Shown: positions 54,127 to 63,848, counted from the first letter of the stretch. The stretch: 64,000 nucleotides of DNA from Bacillota bacterium (GCA_023460575.1 JAEWPQ010000060.1:31627-95626); one strand, 5' to 3'. The notes: a model not told the origin generated them from the letters alone. Made by a program: numbers and translations.

Positions 54127-54714
54127 ATGTCTATAAGTTTACAAAAGGGACAGAAAGTCAGCTTGTCAAAAGACAATGCAGGACTTTCTAAAGTACTGAT
54201 CGGATTAGGCTGGGATGAAGTGAAACAGTCAAGGGGTCTGTTCGCACCAAAGCCACAACCCATTGATTGCGATGCGTCTGTGTTCCTGCTGCAGAACGGA
54301 AAGCTCATGGGGAAACAGGATATTGTTTATTTTGGTAATTTGAGACATGGATCCGGCACGGTTGAGCATATGGGAGATAACTTAACAGGAGCAGGTAATG
54401 GTGATGATGAGCAGGTGGTTGTGGATTTAGCACGGATACCTGCACAATATGACAAAATTGTAGTTGTGGTTAATATTTATGAGGCAGTTCAGAGAAGACA
54501 GCATTTTGGGATGATTACAAATGCATTTTGCCGTTTGGAAGATGGCGGAAAGCATACAGAGATGTGCAGATACAATCTGACGGAGGATTATTCCGGAGCA
54601 ACTGCTCTTGTGTTTGGTGAAATATACAGACACAATGGAGAATGGAAATTTAATGCAATTGGGCAGGGGACCAATGATCCGGGGCTTGCAGAATTAGCCG
54701 GCAGATATGCCTGA
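54127..54714 (+). CDS. TerD family protein, diverged third copy
   Basis: 195 residues. The second Ca2+ loop is conserved (DNLTGAGNGDDEQV), but the first region carries an insert rich in basic and proline residues (GWDEVKQSRGLFAPKPQPID) before CDASVFLL. This is the TerZ/TerF-like pattern seen in distinct TerD paralogs. ATG 54127 with AGGAGG eight bases upstream; the longer frame from 54094 overlaps the previous gene's end. Confidence 0.9.
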   Translation: MSISLQKGQKVSLSKDNAGLSKVLIGLGWDEVKQSRGLFAPKPQPIDCDASVFLLQNGKLMGKQDIVYFGNLRHGSGTVEHMGDNLTGAGNGDDEQVVVDLARIPAQYDKIVVVVNIYEAVQRRQHFGMITNAFCRLEDGGKHTEMCRYNLTEDYSGATALVFGEIYRHNGEWKFNAIGQGTNDPGLAELAGRYA

Positions 54715-54722
54715 TTGATTTT

Positions 54723-54763
54723 ATGAGGAAGATTCGTTCGGGACAGGAACATTTCTTCCTCAT
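54723..54763 (+). terminator. Terminator between terD3 and Ca2+ ATPase genes
   Basis: Perfect 10-bp stem ATGAGGAAGA / TCTTCCTCAT then ATTTTTGT. It may partly separate the ATPase gene from the upstream operon. Confidence 0.8.
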
Positions 54764-54791
54764 ATTTTTGTGACTATTAAGGAGATAATTT

Positions 54792-57455
54792 ATGAAGTTT
54801 AATGGACTGACTGATGAAGAAGTTGAGTCTTCTCGAAAAAAACATGGAACCAATGAAATACCCGATTCGGAACCAACAACCTTTTGGGAGGAATTTAAAG
54901 AAACTTTTAACGACCCAATGATACGGATTCTGCTGGCGATAGCGGTCTTGATGATTGTCATGTTCTTTTTTGGATATGCTGAGATATACGAACCGGTGGG
55001 AACCATTGTAGCTGTATTAATTGTAGCGTTTGTTTCAGCAAAAACCGGAGTTGCCAGTGATATGAAATACCGGGAATTAAAAGACAATGCTAAAAAGGAT
55101 CATTCCAAGGTGCACCGCAATGGCATGGTTGCAGTAATTGATGTAGATGATATCGTTGTAGGCGATAAAGTTTTACTTCAGTCCGGTGATAAGATTCCGG
55201 CAGACGGAATTTTAATAAGAGGCAATTTGAGTGTGAATAACTCTTCCCTGAATGGTGAGACAGAAGAATGCAAAAAGAGTTCTGCTGCTGAAACGTTTGA
55301 AATGACAGATGATATTACTGGAGAAATATTTGTAGATGACCATTCCCTCTTTCGGGGAACGGTTGTTATTGACGGGGAAGGCATTTTAGACGTAAGAAAA
55401 GTCGGACAAAAGACCATGATGGGCCGGATGGCAGAGGATATGCAGAGTGGGGAACTGGATTCCCCCCTAAAGGTCAAGTTATCTGTGCTGGCAACACAGA
55501 TTTCAACCTTTGGATATATCGGAGCAGTTGTAATTGCAATTCTTTACATGTCCTATTTTATCATTACAGCCGGTGGTTTTGCAGCCTATACGTCCATTGG
55601 GGTTACGGGGATTTTACAGGATGTTATTAAATCGGCGTCTTTAGCGGTTGTTATTGTTGTATGTGCTGTTCCGGAAGGACTTCCGCTGATGATTTCTCTG
55701 GTGCTCATGCAGAATACAAGTAAAATGCTGGATCATAATGTGTTAGTGCGTAAGGCAGAGGGAATAGAGACTGCCGGATCTATAAATATTCTTTTCAGTG
55801 ATAAAACCGGAACCATTACAAAAGGAATTTTGGAAGTTGTTGGATTTTTTACGGCGGATGGAAATTCCATTGAGCTTTCCCAGTTAAGCAGGCATGGAAA
55901 ACTGAAAGGTCTTTTGGATCTGGCTATTGGTAAAAATGCTCAGGCAATGTTTGATGCAGATCACAAGGTAATAGGCGGCAATGCTACGGAACAGGCAATG
56001 CTTAAGTTTATCGGAGAAGATGTTTATAATCTTTTGGCATCAGATGAAGATTGTGTTGTTGACTGCGTTCAGAGCTTTAATTCCTCTAATAAATTTAGTC
56101 AGGCTCATATAAGCAGTATGGGAAGAACCTTTTACAAAGGAGCCCCGGAAAAGTTTATGTCCGTTGCGAAGAAGGCACTGGATATTCATGGAAATGAAGT
56201 AGATCTGAATTTCGATGAAGTGAACATGAAAATCAATGAACTGGCTACAAAGGCGATGCGTGTGCTGGCGTTTGGTTATTCTGACAAAGATCTGCAGGAG
56301 AATGAGATCAATGATGATGTTGTCATCATCGGTCTTGTGGCAATTCGTGATGATGTAAGACCGGAGGCAAAGGAAGCAATCGATGAAGTAAAAAGTGCTG
56401 GAATCCAGGTTGTTATGATAACTGGTGACAGATTAGAAACTGCCATTGCAATTGCAGAAGATGCGGGCTTAATGACGGAAATGGGTGACAAGGCTTTAAC
56501 TTCCGCTGAACTGAACGAGATGACAGACGAACAAGTGAAAGAGATTGTTAAGGAGATCCGTGTTATCGCCAGAGCATTACCTACGGATAAATCACGAATG
56601 GTAAGAATATGTCAGGAAATGAATCTGGTCGTAGGAATGACGGGAGATGGTGTAAATGATTCCCCGGCTTTAAAAAGAGCAGATGTGGGATTTGCAATGG
56701 GAAGCGGTACAGAGGCAGCAAAGGAAGCGGGTAAGATTGTTGTATTGGATGATAATTTCCGTTCCATAAAGGATGCAATCTGGTACGGAAGAACCATTTA
56801 CCATAATATTTTAAAGTTCTGTAAATTTCAGCTTGTAATCAATGTAGCGGCTGTTTTGGTGAGTGCGGTAGCACCGTTTTTTGGGGTGGAGGAACCTTTG
56901 AAGGTAACTCATTTACTATTTGTCAATCTTGTAATGGATGGACTTGGCGCTATTATGTTGGGAAATGAACCTGCTTTGGAGAAATATATGAGTGAGAAAC
57001 CAAGGCGCAGAGATGAAAGTATTGTGAGCAAAGCTATGCTTACCCAAATTCTGATTATGGGAATCTGGCTGACATGTCTGAGCTTTCTGTTTTTGAAGCT
57101 GCCCGTATTTTCTGGTTTGTTTGAGACAAAACAGCAGCATTTAACAGCGTATTTTGTACTGTTCATCATAAGCGCACTCTTTAATGGATTTAATGTAAGA
57201 AATGACGGCTTCTGCATTTTTGATGGACTGAAATTAAATCCTGGTTTTTTAAGGGTAATTTTTACAATTATTCTGGTACAGGCGGTAATAGTCAATGCGG
57301 CTGCGGTTCCCTTTCCTGTTTTTATATGGATCGGAAATATGTTCAGTTGCGTTCCGTTTAGTTTAACCGGATGGCTGGTGGTAATCGCGTTAGGCTTTAC
57401 CATGATACCTGTTGACATGATAAGAAAACTGTTTGTAAGTAAAAAAGATAAATAA
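54792..57455 (+). CDS. P-type Ca2+-translocating ATPase (PMCA type)
   Basis: 887 residues. Phosphorylation motif SDKTGTI, TM4 motif VPEGLPLM typical of PMCA-type pumps, hinge GMTGDGVNDSPALKRADVG, and about ten membrane helices. It probably exports Ca2+. In Ter clusters a metal pump or TerC-type protein commonly accompanies the Ca2+-binding TerD proteins, and here the pump takes that place (no TerC seen). GGAGATAATTT RBS region before ATG 54792. A terminator precedes it. Confidence 0.93.
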   Translation: MKFNGLTDEEVESSRKKHGTNEIPDSEPTTFWEEFKETFNDPMIRILLAIAVLMIVMFFFGYAEIYEPVGTIVAVLIVAFVSAKTGVASDMKYRELKDNAKKDHSKVHRNGMVAVIDVDDIVVGDKVLLQSGDKIPADGILIRGNLSVNNSSLNGETEECKKSSAAETFEMTDDITGEIFVDDHSLFRGTVVIDGEGILDVRKVGQKTMMGRMAEDMQSGELDSPLKVKLSVLATQISTFGYIGAVVIAILYMSYFIITAGGFAAYTSIGVTGILQDVIKSASLAVVIVVCAVPEGLPLMISLVLMQNTSKMLDHNVLVRKAEGIETAGSINILFSDKTGTITKGILEVVGFFTADGNSIELSQLSRHGKLKGLLDLAIGKNAQAMFDADHKVIGGNATEQAMLKFIGEDVYNLLASDEDCVVDCVQSFNSSNKFSQAHISSMGRTFYKGAPEKFMSVAKKALDIHGNEVDLNFDEVNMKINELATKAMRVLAFGYSDKDLQENEINDDVVIIGLVAIRDDVRPEAKEAIDEVKSAGIQVVMITGDRLETAIAIAEDAGLMTEMGDKALTSAELNEMTDEQVKEIVKEIRVIARALPTDKSRMVRICQEMNLVVGMTGDGVNDSPALKRADVGFAMGSGTEAAKEAGKIVVLDDNFRSIKDAIWYGRTIYHNILKFCKFQLVINVAAVLVSAVAPFFGVEEPLKVTHLLFVNLVMDGLGAIMLGNEPALEKYMSEKPRRRDESIVSKAMLTQILIMGIWLTCLSFLFLKLPVFSGLFETKQQHLTAYFVLFIISALFNGFNVRNDGFCIFDGLKLNPGFLRVIFTIILVQAVIVNAAAVPFPVFIWIGNMFSCVPFSLTGWLVVIALGFTMIPVDMIRKLFVSKKDK

Positions 57456-57460
57456 TTATT

Positions 57461-57510
57461 AAAAAGACCGTACCGCATATCAAATTTCAGATATTCGGAA
57501 CGGTCTTTTT
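57461..57510. terminator. Bidirectional terminator between Ca2+ ATPase and HAD genes
   Basis: AAAAAGACCGT / ACGGTCTTTTT, 11-bp outer stem with additional inner CG pairing; T-rich on both strands. Confidence 0.88.
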
Positions 57511-58251
57511 AATCTGCCGCTCCACTTCTTTCAACAGCTGAAGGGTAAATGTTTCTTTTGAAAATTCCAGGATTGTTGGTTGGATATCCGTCATAAGTCC
57601 CTGTGGACATAGTCCAAGATCTGACGCCTTTAACATGGAGACATCAAATAAACTGTCACCGGCAGAAATGATTTTTTGAGGATTCAATATTTTTTTCAAT
57701 CTCTTTATTCCATCTCCCTTGCTCAGTTTCTTTGGCATAACATATATCTTATCATTATTGCACAGGACATCAATCTCATTGTTGTCCAGATGGGTACGCA
57801 GAAGGTTTACGGTTTTTTGCGGTTCCCTGCTTTTCGTGTATACAAATAATTCTTCGATAAATCTTACTTCAAAAGATCGGTTTTGATCTTTATCAAGCAA
57901 TTTTATGGAATCTTTCAAATCTTCCCTGGCGCTGGATATGAGATCTAAGGACTGCTCATACCAAATGTAATCGATCTGTCCATCAGTCAGAAGGATCCCT
58001 CCGTTGCAGACCAGAGCATATTTTGGATTAATCCTGTGAAAGCAGATTCGCTTATACTGTTCAATGGTTCTGGTTGTGGTTGGGACAAAGATCAGGTCAG
58101 TATGAATACGTTTGAGAATTTCCATGGCCTCTACTGAAATAAATGAAACTTCCCGGTTCTGGTAGTTCTCAACACAGAGCTTGTCTGGCCCGATATTATG
58201 TTTGTAGGAGTAGATCAGGGTGTTGTCCAAATCTGAGTGAAATATTATCAT
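57487..58251 (-). CDS. HAD-family phosphatase (Ter-associated)
   Basis: 254 residues. Catalytic motif SDLDNTL (D7, D9), motif 2 FVPTTTRT, late Asp in SAGDSLFDVSML. The length and cap arrangement fit the type IIB (Cof/sucrose phosphatase-like) group. HAD phosphatases form part of the metabolite module of Ter clusters, so a sugar- or nucleotide-phosphate substrate is inferred. It is on the minus strand, convergent with the Ca2+ pump. Confidence 0.85.
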   Translation of the reverse strand: MIIFHSDLDNTLIYSYKHNIGPDKLCVENYQNREVSFISVEAMEILKRIHTDLIFVPTTTRTIEQYKRICFHRINPKYALVCNGGILLTDGQIDYIWYEQSLDLISSAREDLKDSIKLLDKDQNRSFEVRFIEELFVYTKSREPQKTVNLLRTHLDNNEIDVLCNNDKIYVMPKKLSKGDGIKRLKKILNPQKIISAGDSLFDVSMLKASDLGLCPQGLMTDIQPTILEFSKETFTLQLLKEVERQIKKTVPNI

Positions 58252-58261
58252 AGAGCAGTGG

Positions 58262-58340
58262 TCCTTTCTCTGCTGCCTTCTTGGAATAGTCTGTAGTAAA
58301 TTTTCATAAGGAACCCGGTCTTTCAGCTGCCTGGCCTAAG
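58262..58340 (-). pseudogene. Relic of the 3' end of a second SsuA/NMT1-type binding protein gene
   Basis: On the minus strand this segment reads QLKDRVPYENLLQT, then (after a small frame slip) SKKAAEK, matching the C-terminus QLKDRVPYAELVTT...FSEKAAK of the binding protein at 60523-61530. It contains 58305-58329, a 25-base exact repeat of 60567-60591. It overlaps the last codons of the DUF4304-like gene. Confidence 0.7.
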
Positions 58341-58642
58341 GCTGTTTCTTCTGCGTCCAGAACGGAAATAATGAAGCCCCAGTCGTCCTTTTCAGGCCAA
58401 GGGGAAGCCCGTTGTATCTGGTGGTACACAGCCTCATTTTTTCGGATTGTTTCAATGGAAAGGTTACACTGCTGCCGTGCGTTGAGGAAATGAGGAGGAT
58501 TTCCTCCTTTCAGACAAAGGGCAAGACAACAGTCTGCTCGCTGAGAATAATAGACATTTCCAAAGCTGCGATATCCCGCTTTTTTTAATAGAGGTTTTAC
58601 AATCTCTTTCAGTACTAAATTCTTTTTTTCTTTTGAAGTCAT
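58304..58642 (-). CDS. DUF4304-like protein with altered C-terminus
   Basis: 112 residues. The N-terminal half (VLKEIVKPLLKKAGYRSFGN) looks like DUF4304, a family of unknown function. After DWGFIISVLD the tail (DAEETALGQAAERPGSL) is read in the wrong frame across the relic of a binding-protein gene, so the natural end is probably lost. It could be nonfunctional. ATG 58642 with an A-rich leader (GGAAAAGGATCC). Confidence 0.5.
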   Translation of the reverse strand: MTSKEKKNLVLKEIVKPLLKKAGYRSFGNVYYSQRADCCLALCLKGGNPPHFLNARQQCNLSIETIRKNEAVYHQIQRASPWPEKDDWGFIISVLDAEETALGQAAERPGSL

Positions 58643-58769
58643 TTGGATCCTTTTCCTTTAACTGATTTCACTATCTTTATGGGAATAATACCATAGTAAC
58701 TCAATTCGGTCAATAAAATAGGGACTTATTTGCATTCTCTTACGGTTCACGATAGCTTCAATGGTTATA

Positions 58770-60452
58770 TTACATCAGCTGCCTGTGAAAAGAATTGGCC
58801 AGCTGATTGGCAGCTTCCATACCTGTATATAACGCTCCCTGCATCCAGCCATGCTTTGTGGATAAGTGTTCACCTGCAAAGAAGATTCTTTGATTAAATT
58901 CAGGCTTCAGCATCTCATAAGCAAACAATTCTTTCTGCCCAGGGAGTGCCTCCGCAAAAGCTCCCCGGTTATAAGGCTCATTATCCCAAACCACTGTCTT
59001 ATGGTCTTCCACAATGGAATCTAAGAATCCCCTGGGTAATCCGTGAACTTCCTCAACACTTTCTTTTATAAATTCAAATCGAAGCGGTTTTTGCATATTC
59101 CCTACTCTTGTTGCATTTAAATGATAATTATAGGAAGCAGTCAGTACACCCGGTTCATTTGGACAGCAGGAAGAAGGCTCCGGACATAGAAGATGGTCTC
59201 CCGGATAGAAGATGTACTGAATCGGCAGGTCTGTCCGGGAAAATCCTCCCACCATTCGTCCATAGTCGGTATCCTGTTCCCAAAATCGTTCCCTGCATAA
59301 AAAGAAGGTTTTCTGCGAATTCGTATAATTATATTCTAAAATAGCCTGCATTTTTTGATTACTGAAACGTGGTTTGATATCCACTTCCCGCAGAGTGGAG
59401 TAAGGGATTGCACAGATAACGTAATCGAAAGCATCCACAGATCTGCTTAGATTCCGCACATTGCGGTGGGCCAGTATAATCTGACTGTTGTTTTGCAGCT
59501 GATAAATTCCTGTAACTGTCTGACCGGGCCGGTAAGTAACAGTGCCTAGACTGGAGGCTGGAATATTTTGATATTGGGGCAATTTGTCTGTCAAAAAGGA
59601 TTGGATAAATGCATAGGGGAGGTTTACCATTCCACCTTCTATGGTATAGGTGTTGCGGTAGTCGATGGTATATTCCTCCTGGACGGCTTCACCATAACTG
59701 ATATCAAGCAGAGCTCCGGTCCCTGGATCGACTCCTGAAATCAGGCTTATAGCTCCCTGGCTGAAACCCAGATTTTCCAGAGTCTGCCGGACGGAATAGT
59801 TCATCAAAGGCAGAATTTCCGGGGAATATTCCGGTAAAATCTGTATCAGCTCTGACCGGATATCAGGCGGAAGCTGCATCATCAGATACAAAAAGGCATA
59901 GTCATTAAGCTCTGCCCAGGGAGTGCTTCGTTCCTGGGGAGTTAAATCGTATAAGGGATAAAGCATCTGCTCGATAGAATCGGATGTTCTCAAACGGGTA
60001 TTATGTACGTATAAAAAATTATTTCGCCGCATTACAGACAGAGGACGGGTATTTAAGCCAAACAGATTGATATAGTGCCAGGTGGTTTCATGGGTGACCG
60101 GTATTCTATGAGCGCCAATATCGCTATAGTACTTACCTTCCGAATCAAAATACCAGGTATAAACCCTTCCGCCGATTCTGCTGTCATTAGCATCCAGAAC
60201 TGTAATATCTGCTCCAAGCTTTCGAAGCTCGAACGCTGCGGACAAACCGGCCAGGCCTCCTCCTATGACACCAATTTTTATACCTTTTAGTTCTCCGGGC
60301 CGGGCATAATTTGTAATATCCGGGGGAGGACTCAGTAAACGGACAATATATTCGTAATCTTCTGGCCGACCGGCCGTTTCCAATGAATTTCTGACCATTT
60401 CCTGCCGCTGTTCATTTGTGGGATTTAATACCTGATTTAATGGAATATTCAT
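58770..60452 (-). CDS. Flavin monoamine oxidase / L-amino-acid oxidase family protein
   Basis: 560-residue FAD enzyme. FAD-binding motif KIGVIGGGLAGLSAAFELRK starts near residue 54; GGRVYTW follows, and the C-terminal FAD contact FAGEHLSTKHGWMQGALYTG closes the fold. An extra N-terminal segment of about 50 residues resembles L-amino-acid oxidases (IVRLLSPPPD). It oxidises an amine or amino acid with O2; a role in an anaerobe is surprising and the substrate is unknown. No signal peptide. Confidence 0.88.
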   Translation of the reverse strand: MNIPLNQVLNPTNEQRQEMVRNSLETAGRPEDYEYIVRLLSPPPDITNYARPGELKGIKIGVIGGGLAGLSAAFELRKLGADITVLDANDSRIGGRVYTWYFDSEGKYYSDIGAHRIPVTHETTWHYINLFGLNTRPLSVMRRNNFLYVHNTRLRTSDSIEQMLYPLYDLTPQERSTPWAELNDYAFLYLMMQLPPDIRSELIQILPEYSPEILPLMNYSVRQTLENLGFSQGAISLISGVDPGTGALLDISYGEAVQEEYTIDYRNTYTIEGGMVNLPYAFIQSFLTDKLPQYQNIPASSLGTVTYRPGQTVTGIYQLQNNSQIILAHRNVRNLSRSVDAFDYVICAIPYSTLREVDIKPRFSNQKMQAILEYNYTNSQKTFFLCRERFWEQDTDYGRMVGGFSRTDLPIQYIFYPGDHLLCPEPSSCCPNEPGVLTASYNYHLNATRVGNMQKPLRFEFIKESVEEVHGLPRGFLDSIVEDHKTVVWDNEPYNRGAFAEALPGQKELFAYEMLKPEFNQRIFFAGEHLSTKHGWMQGALYTGMEAANQLANSFHRQLM

Positions 60453-60478
60453 GGATTATACCTCAAAATATGATTTAC

Positions 60479-60510
60479 AAGGGGACAATTGCATGCAGCA
60501 ATGTCCCCTT
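60479..60510 (-). terminator. Terminator downstream of the binding-protein gene
   Basis: AAGGGGACA / TGTCCCCTT with inner ATTGC/GCAAT pairing, between the substrate-binding protein gene and the amine oxidase gene. The T tail is weak on the minus strand, so read-through is possible. Confidence 0.6.
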
Positions 60511-60522
60511 TACTATTTTTGA

Positions 60523-61530
60523 TTATTTCGCTGCTTTCTCGGAAAACTCAGTTGTAACCAATTCCGCATAAGGAACCCGGTCTTTCAGCTGACCAGCCTC
60601 CTCCAGAATATTCTCTAAAAGTTCAAAGCTGTCTTTGTTAAAAACAGTATCTTTTTTCCATGTATCCTGTGCTTTGTAACGGTCCACGATGGCTGCGATG
60701 GTTTTTACGTCGGTTTCTTTAAACTGGGGCTGTATTACCTTTGCGATTTCTTCGGAAGAATGAGAATTTACATATTCCAGACCTTTTTGAATGGCATTTG
60801 TAAAGCTCTGTACTGTCTCCGGGTTCTTTTCCAGGTAACTTTTCTTTGCGCTGTAGGCGGTATATGGAACATAGCCGGAGTCTACACCCAAAGAAGCGAC
60901 TACGAAACCATTGCCCTCTTTTTCCAGCCCTGTAGCGAAGGGTTCAAATTCAACGGTATAATCCGCATCATTGCTGGTAAATGCTGCTGCAGTCAGTCCG
61001 AAGTTAATGCTTTGATCAATTTTTAAATCAGCAGCAGGATCAATCCCGTTCTTTTTCAGAATGTATTCAAATACCATTTCGGGCATACCGCCGGCTCTGC
61101 CGCCCAGTACTTTTTTCCCTTTTAAATCCGTCCATTTAAAATCAGGCTGTTCGCTTCTTCCAACAAGGAAATTGCCTGCCCGCTGAGTCAGCTGGGCGAA
61201 ATTGACTGCGTAATCCTGGGAACCGTTTGCATAAGTATAGACCGAGGCCTCAGAGCCCATAAAACCAATATCTGCATCACCGGATATGAGAGCAGTCATA
61301 ACCTTGTCGGCACCGGCACCGTTGACTAAGGTTAAATCGATACCCTCGTCCGCAAAGTATCCCAATTCAATGGCTGCATATTGAGGGGCATAAAAGATGG
61401 AATGGGCTACTTCATTTAATTTGACCGGGGTCAGTTCTGATGCTTTTGCTTTTGAACCGCAGGCGGTTAAGCTGAGTAAAGACGCTCCGGTGAGAATGGC
61501 CATTATAACAGAACAACAGGCTTTTCTCAT
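60523..61530 (-). CDS. ABC transporter substrate-binding lipoprotein, NMT1/SsuA/ThiY family
   Basis: 335 residues. Signal peptide with lipobox LLSLTAC (lipidated C24), then a periplasmic-binding type II fold: SIFYAPQYAAIELGYFADEG, GAGADKVMTALISGDADIGF, and DLKGKKVLGGRAGGMPE. The family binds aliphatic sulfonates, taurine, nitrate or thiamine precursors. The cognate permease and ATPase are not in the window, so it is an orphan. ATG 61530 with AGGAGG upstream. Confidence 0.9.
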   Translation of the reverse strand: MRKACCSVIMAILTGASLLSLTACGSKAKASELTPVKLNEVAHSIFYAPQYAAIELGYFADEGIDLTLVNGAGADKVMTALISGDADIGFMGSEASVYTYANGSQDYAVNFAQLTQRAGNFLVGRSEQPDFKWTDLKGKKVLGGRAGGMPEMVFEYILKKNGIDPAADLKIDQSINFGLTAAAFTSNDADYTVEFEPFATGLEKEGNGFVVASLGVDSGYVPYTAYSAKKSYLEKNPETVQSFTNAIQKGLEYVNSHSSEEIAKVIQPQFKETDVKTIAAIVDRYKAQDTWKKDTVFNKDSFELLENILEEAGQLKDRVPYAELVTTEFSEKAAK

Positions 61531-61604
61531 AAAATCCTCCTTTTTAAATCTTAATACTACATTGTATTGTTATAATATGAGAAGGTACCTTGTCTTGAAA
61601 AATT

Positions 61605-61736
61605 TTAAACCTGAAAGGTCTGGGCGGATACATGGGAAAAAAGAGGTCTGATCTGCTTTCTGGACGTTGTTCTGCAGCCGGTTAAGCAGCAAACAACCAT
61701 AATTGCAGTCAGAAAGATTGTAATTGTTTTTTTCAT
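61605..61736 (-). pseudogene. Lipoprotein signal-peptide remnant, 43 residues
   Basis: GGAGGAG lies 6 bases before an ATG that starts MKKTITIFLTAIMVVCCLTG followed by Cys (lipobox CLTGC). After the Cys only 25 residues follow to a stop. It looks like the N-terminus of a lost lipoprotein, probably another binding protein near the one downstream. A true small lipoprotein is possible. Confidence 0.55.
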
Positions 61737-61889
61737 TTGGTTCTCCTCCATTCATCCTCCTGTTAAAATTCTATGTAGTCTGACAGGCAGAGTTTACGAA
61801 CTATTCCATATTTTCTTATTTAAAGATGGTATATGCAGGTAAACTGTGATATACTGCTATAGTAAAATTTACAAAAGCAGGAGAAAGCA

Positions 61890-62699
<810 letters not shown>

Positions 62700-62779
62700 T
62701 GCCTCAGGGGTGGATTTTATAACGTTAATATGTTAAAATACAGTTAGACCATAAGGAATAAAAAGGGGATAGATCTCAT

Positions 62780-63079
62780 ATGAATAAAAAAATTAAGACA
62801 GATGCAGTTGACCATCTGTTTGAAGCAATTTTAACCTTAAAAAATCCGGAGGAGTGCTATACGTTTTTTGAGGATGTATGTACAGTCAATGAACTGCTGA
62901 GCTTATCTCAGAGATATGAGGTGGCTAAAATGCTTCGTGAAGGCAGAACCTATCTGGAAATTGCAGAGAAGACAGGAGCCTCTACAGCTACCATCAGCCG
63001 TGTAAACCGTTCCTTGAATTACGGGAATGACGGATACGATATGGTATTTAAGCGTCTGGAAGAGAAAAAAGAGGTATAA
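62780..63079 (+). CDS. YerC/YecD family TrpR-like DNA-binding protein
   Basis: 99 residues. TrpR-like helix-turn-helix: EELLSLSQRYEVAKML-type helix followed by TYLEIAEKTGASTATISRVN. Regulators of this family are conserved in Firmicutes; target and effector are not known here. RBS AGGGGATAG. A strong terminator follows. Confidence 0.9.
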   Translation: MNKKIKTDAVDHLFEAILTLKNPEECYTFFEDVCTVNELLSLSQRYEVAKMLREGRTYLEIAEKTGASTATISRVNRSLNYGNDGYDMVFKRLEEKKEV

Positions 63080-63083
63080 AAAA

Positions 63084-63123
63084 AACAGGGGACAAGTCCG
63101 TTTGCCGGTTCTTGTTCCCTGTT
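63084..63123. terminator. Bidirectional terminator between yerC and DUF1836 genes
   Basis: AACAGGGGACAAG / CTTGTTCCCTGTT (one G-T pair), 13 bp, with A7 on the left and a T-rich right side (TTTATTTTTTC). Confidence 0.88.
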
Positions 63124-63126
63124 CGT

Positions 63127-63741
63127 TTATTTTTTCTTCTTTAAAGAAGGATCCTCTCTTAAATCGTCGATGAGCTGTTCAATTACCTGTTTCTTTACAT
63201 ATACATCAAAAGACAGCTCGCAGATCCAGGAAAAGAGACGCAGGTATTCTAAGTCCTCCCCCTCAATTCCTTTCTCTTCGTAGGTTTTGCAGGAATGCTG
63301 ATACTTCTTAAGAATGTCGGATTTGATGTGCTCTAAGTCTGATTCCTCCTGTGAGAATATCTCTTTATAGACTTCTTCCAGGGGCATGCCGTCAGCTGGA
63401 TTAAAGTGCTTGTCGGTAATTGGTCTGAAAAGCTGCTCAATATCATTAAAAGATAATAAATTTTTAAAATAGTAGATGAATATAAGCAGAAGTATATGCT
63501 CTTTTGTATATTTCTTTTTGCTGGGAGCCGGTAGAAGATTATTCTTTGCGTAATTGTTGATCATCGTTTTTGTTAAGACCTTGTCATCCGGATAGCGTTT
63601 TGTATCACTTAAATGCTTATCCATAAAAGTAGTGACCTGATCCATATATAAATCAATATTTGGAATGGTCTCCGGTGTGATATACCGTAATCCATCCAGA
63701 TGCTCTATAATATTCTGTAATCGTTCCTCGTTGGTTTTCAT
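63127..63741 (-). CDS. DUF1836 family protein
   Basis: 204 residues. The N-terminal part contains a MerR-like winged segment (LTKTMINNYAKNNLLPAPSK, KKYTKEHILLLIFIYYFKN), the DUF1836 hallmark; the C-terminal half is helical. Probably a DNA-binding regulator of unknown target. ATG 63741 with GGAGG five bases upstream is chosen over a start at 63774 that precedes the RBS. Confidence 0.88.
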   Translation of the reverse strand: MKTNEERLQNIIEHLDGLRYITPETIPNIDLYMDQVTTFMDKHLSDTKRYPDDKVLTKTMINNYAKNNLLPAPSKKKYTKEHILLLIFIYYFKNLLSFNDIEQLFRPITDKHFNPADGMPLEEVYKEIFSQEESDLEHIKSDILKKYQHSCKTYEEKGIEGEDLEYLRLFSWICELSFDVYVKKQVIEQLIDDLREDPSLKKKK

Positions 63742-63848
63742 ATGTCCTCCGTTCTGCACGGGAAAGCTCCGCACATGTGATAATCCCCTTAGTCATATTA
63801 TATAGTATTCAATACCAGATGACAAGAGGTAAAAACAACCCTCAAGCT

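Noticed and set aside
56909..57478. 189-residue open frame antisense to the Ca2+ ATPase gene
   Set aside because: Lies wholly inside a well-supported P-type ATPase gene, has no RBS, and its protein shows no family pattern; a shadow frame.
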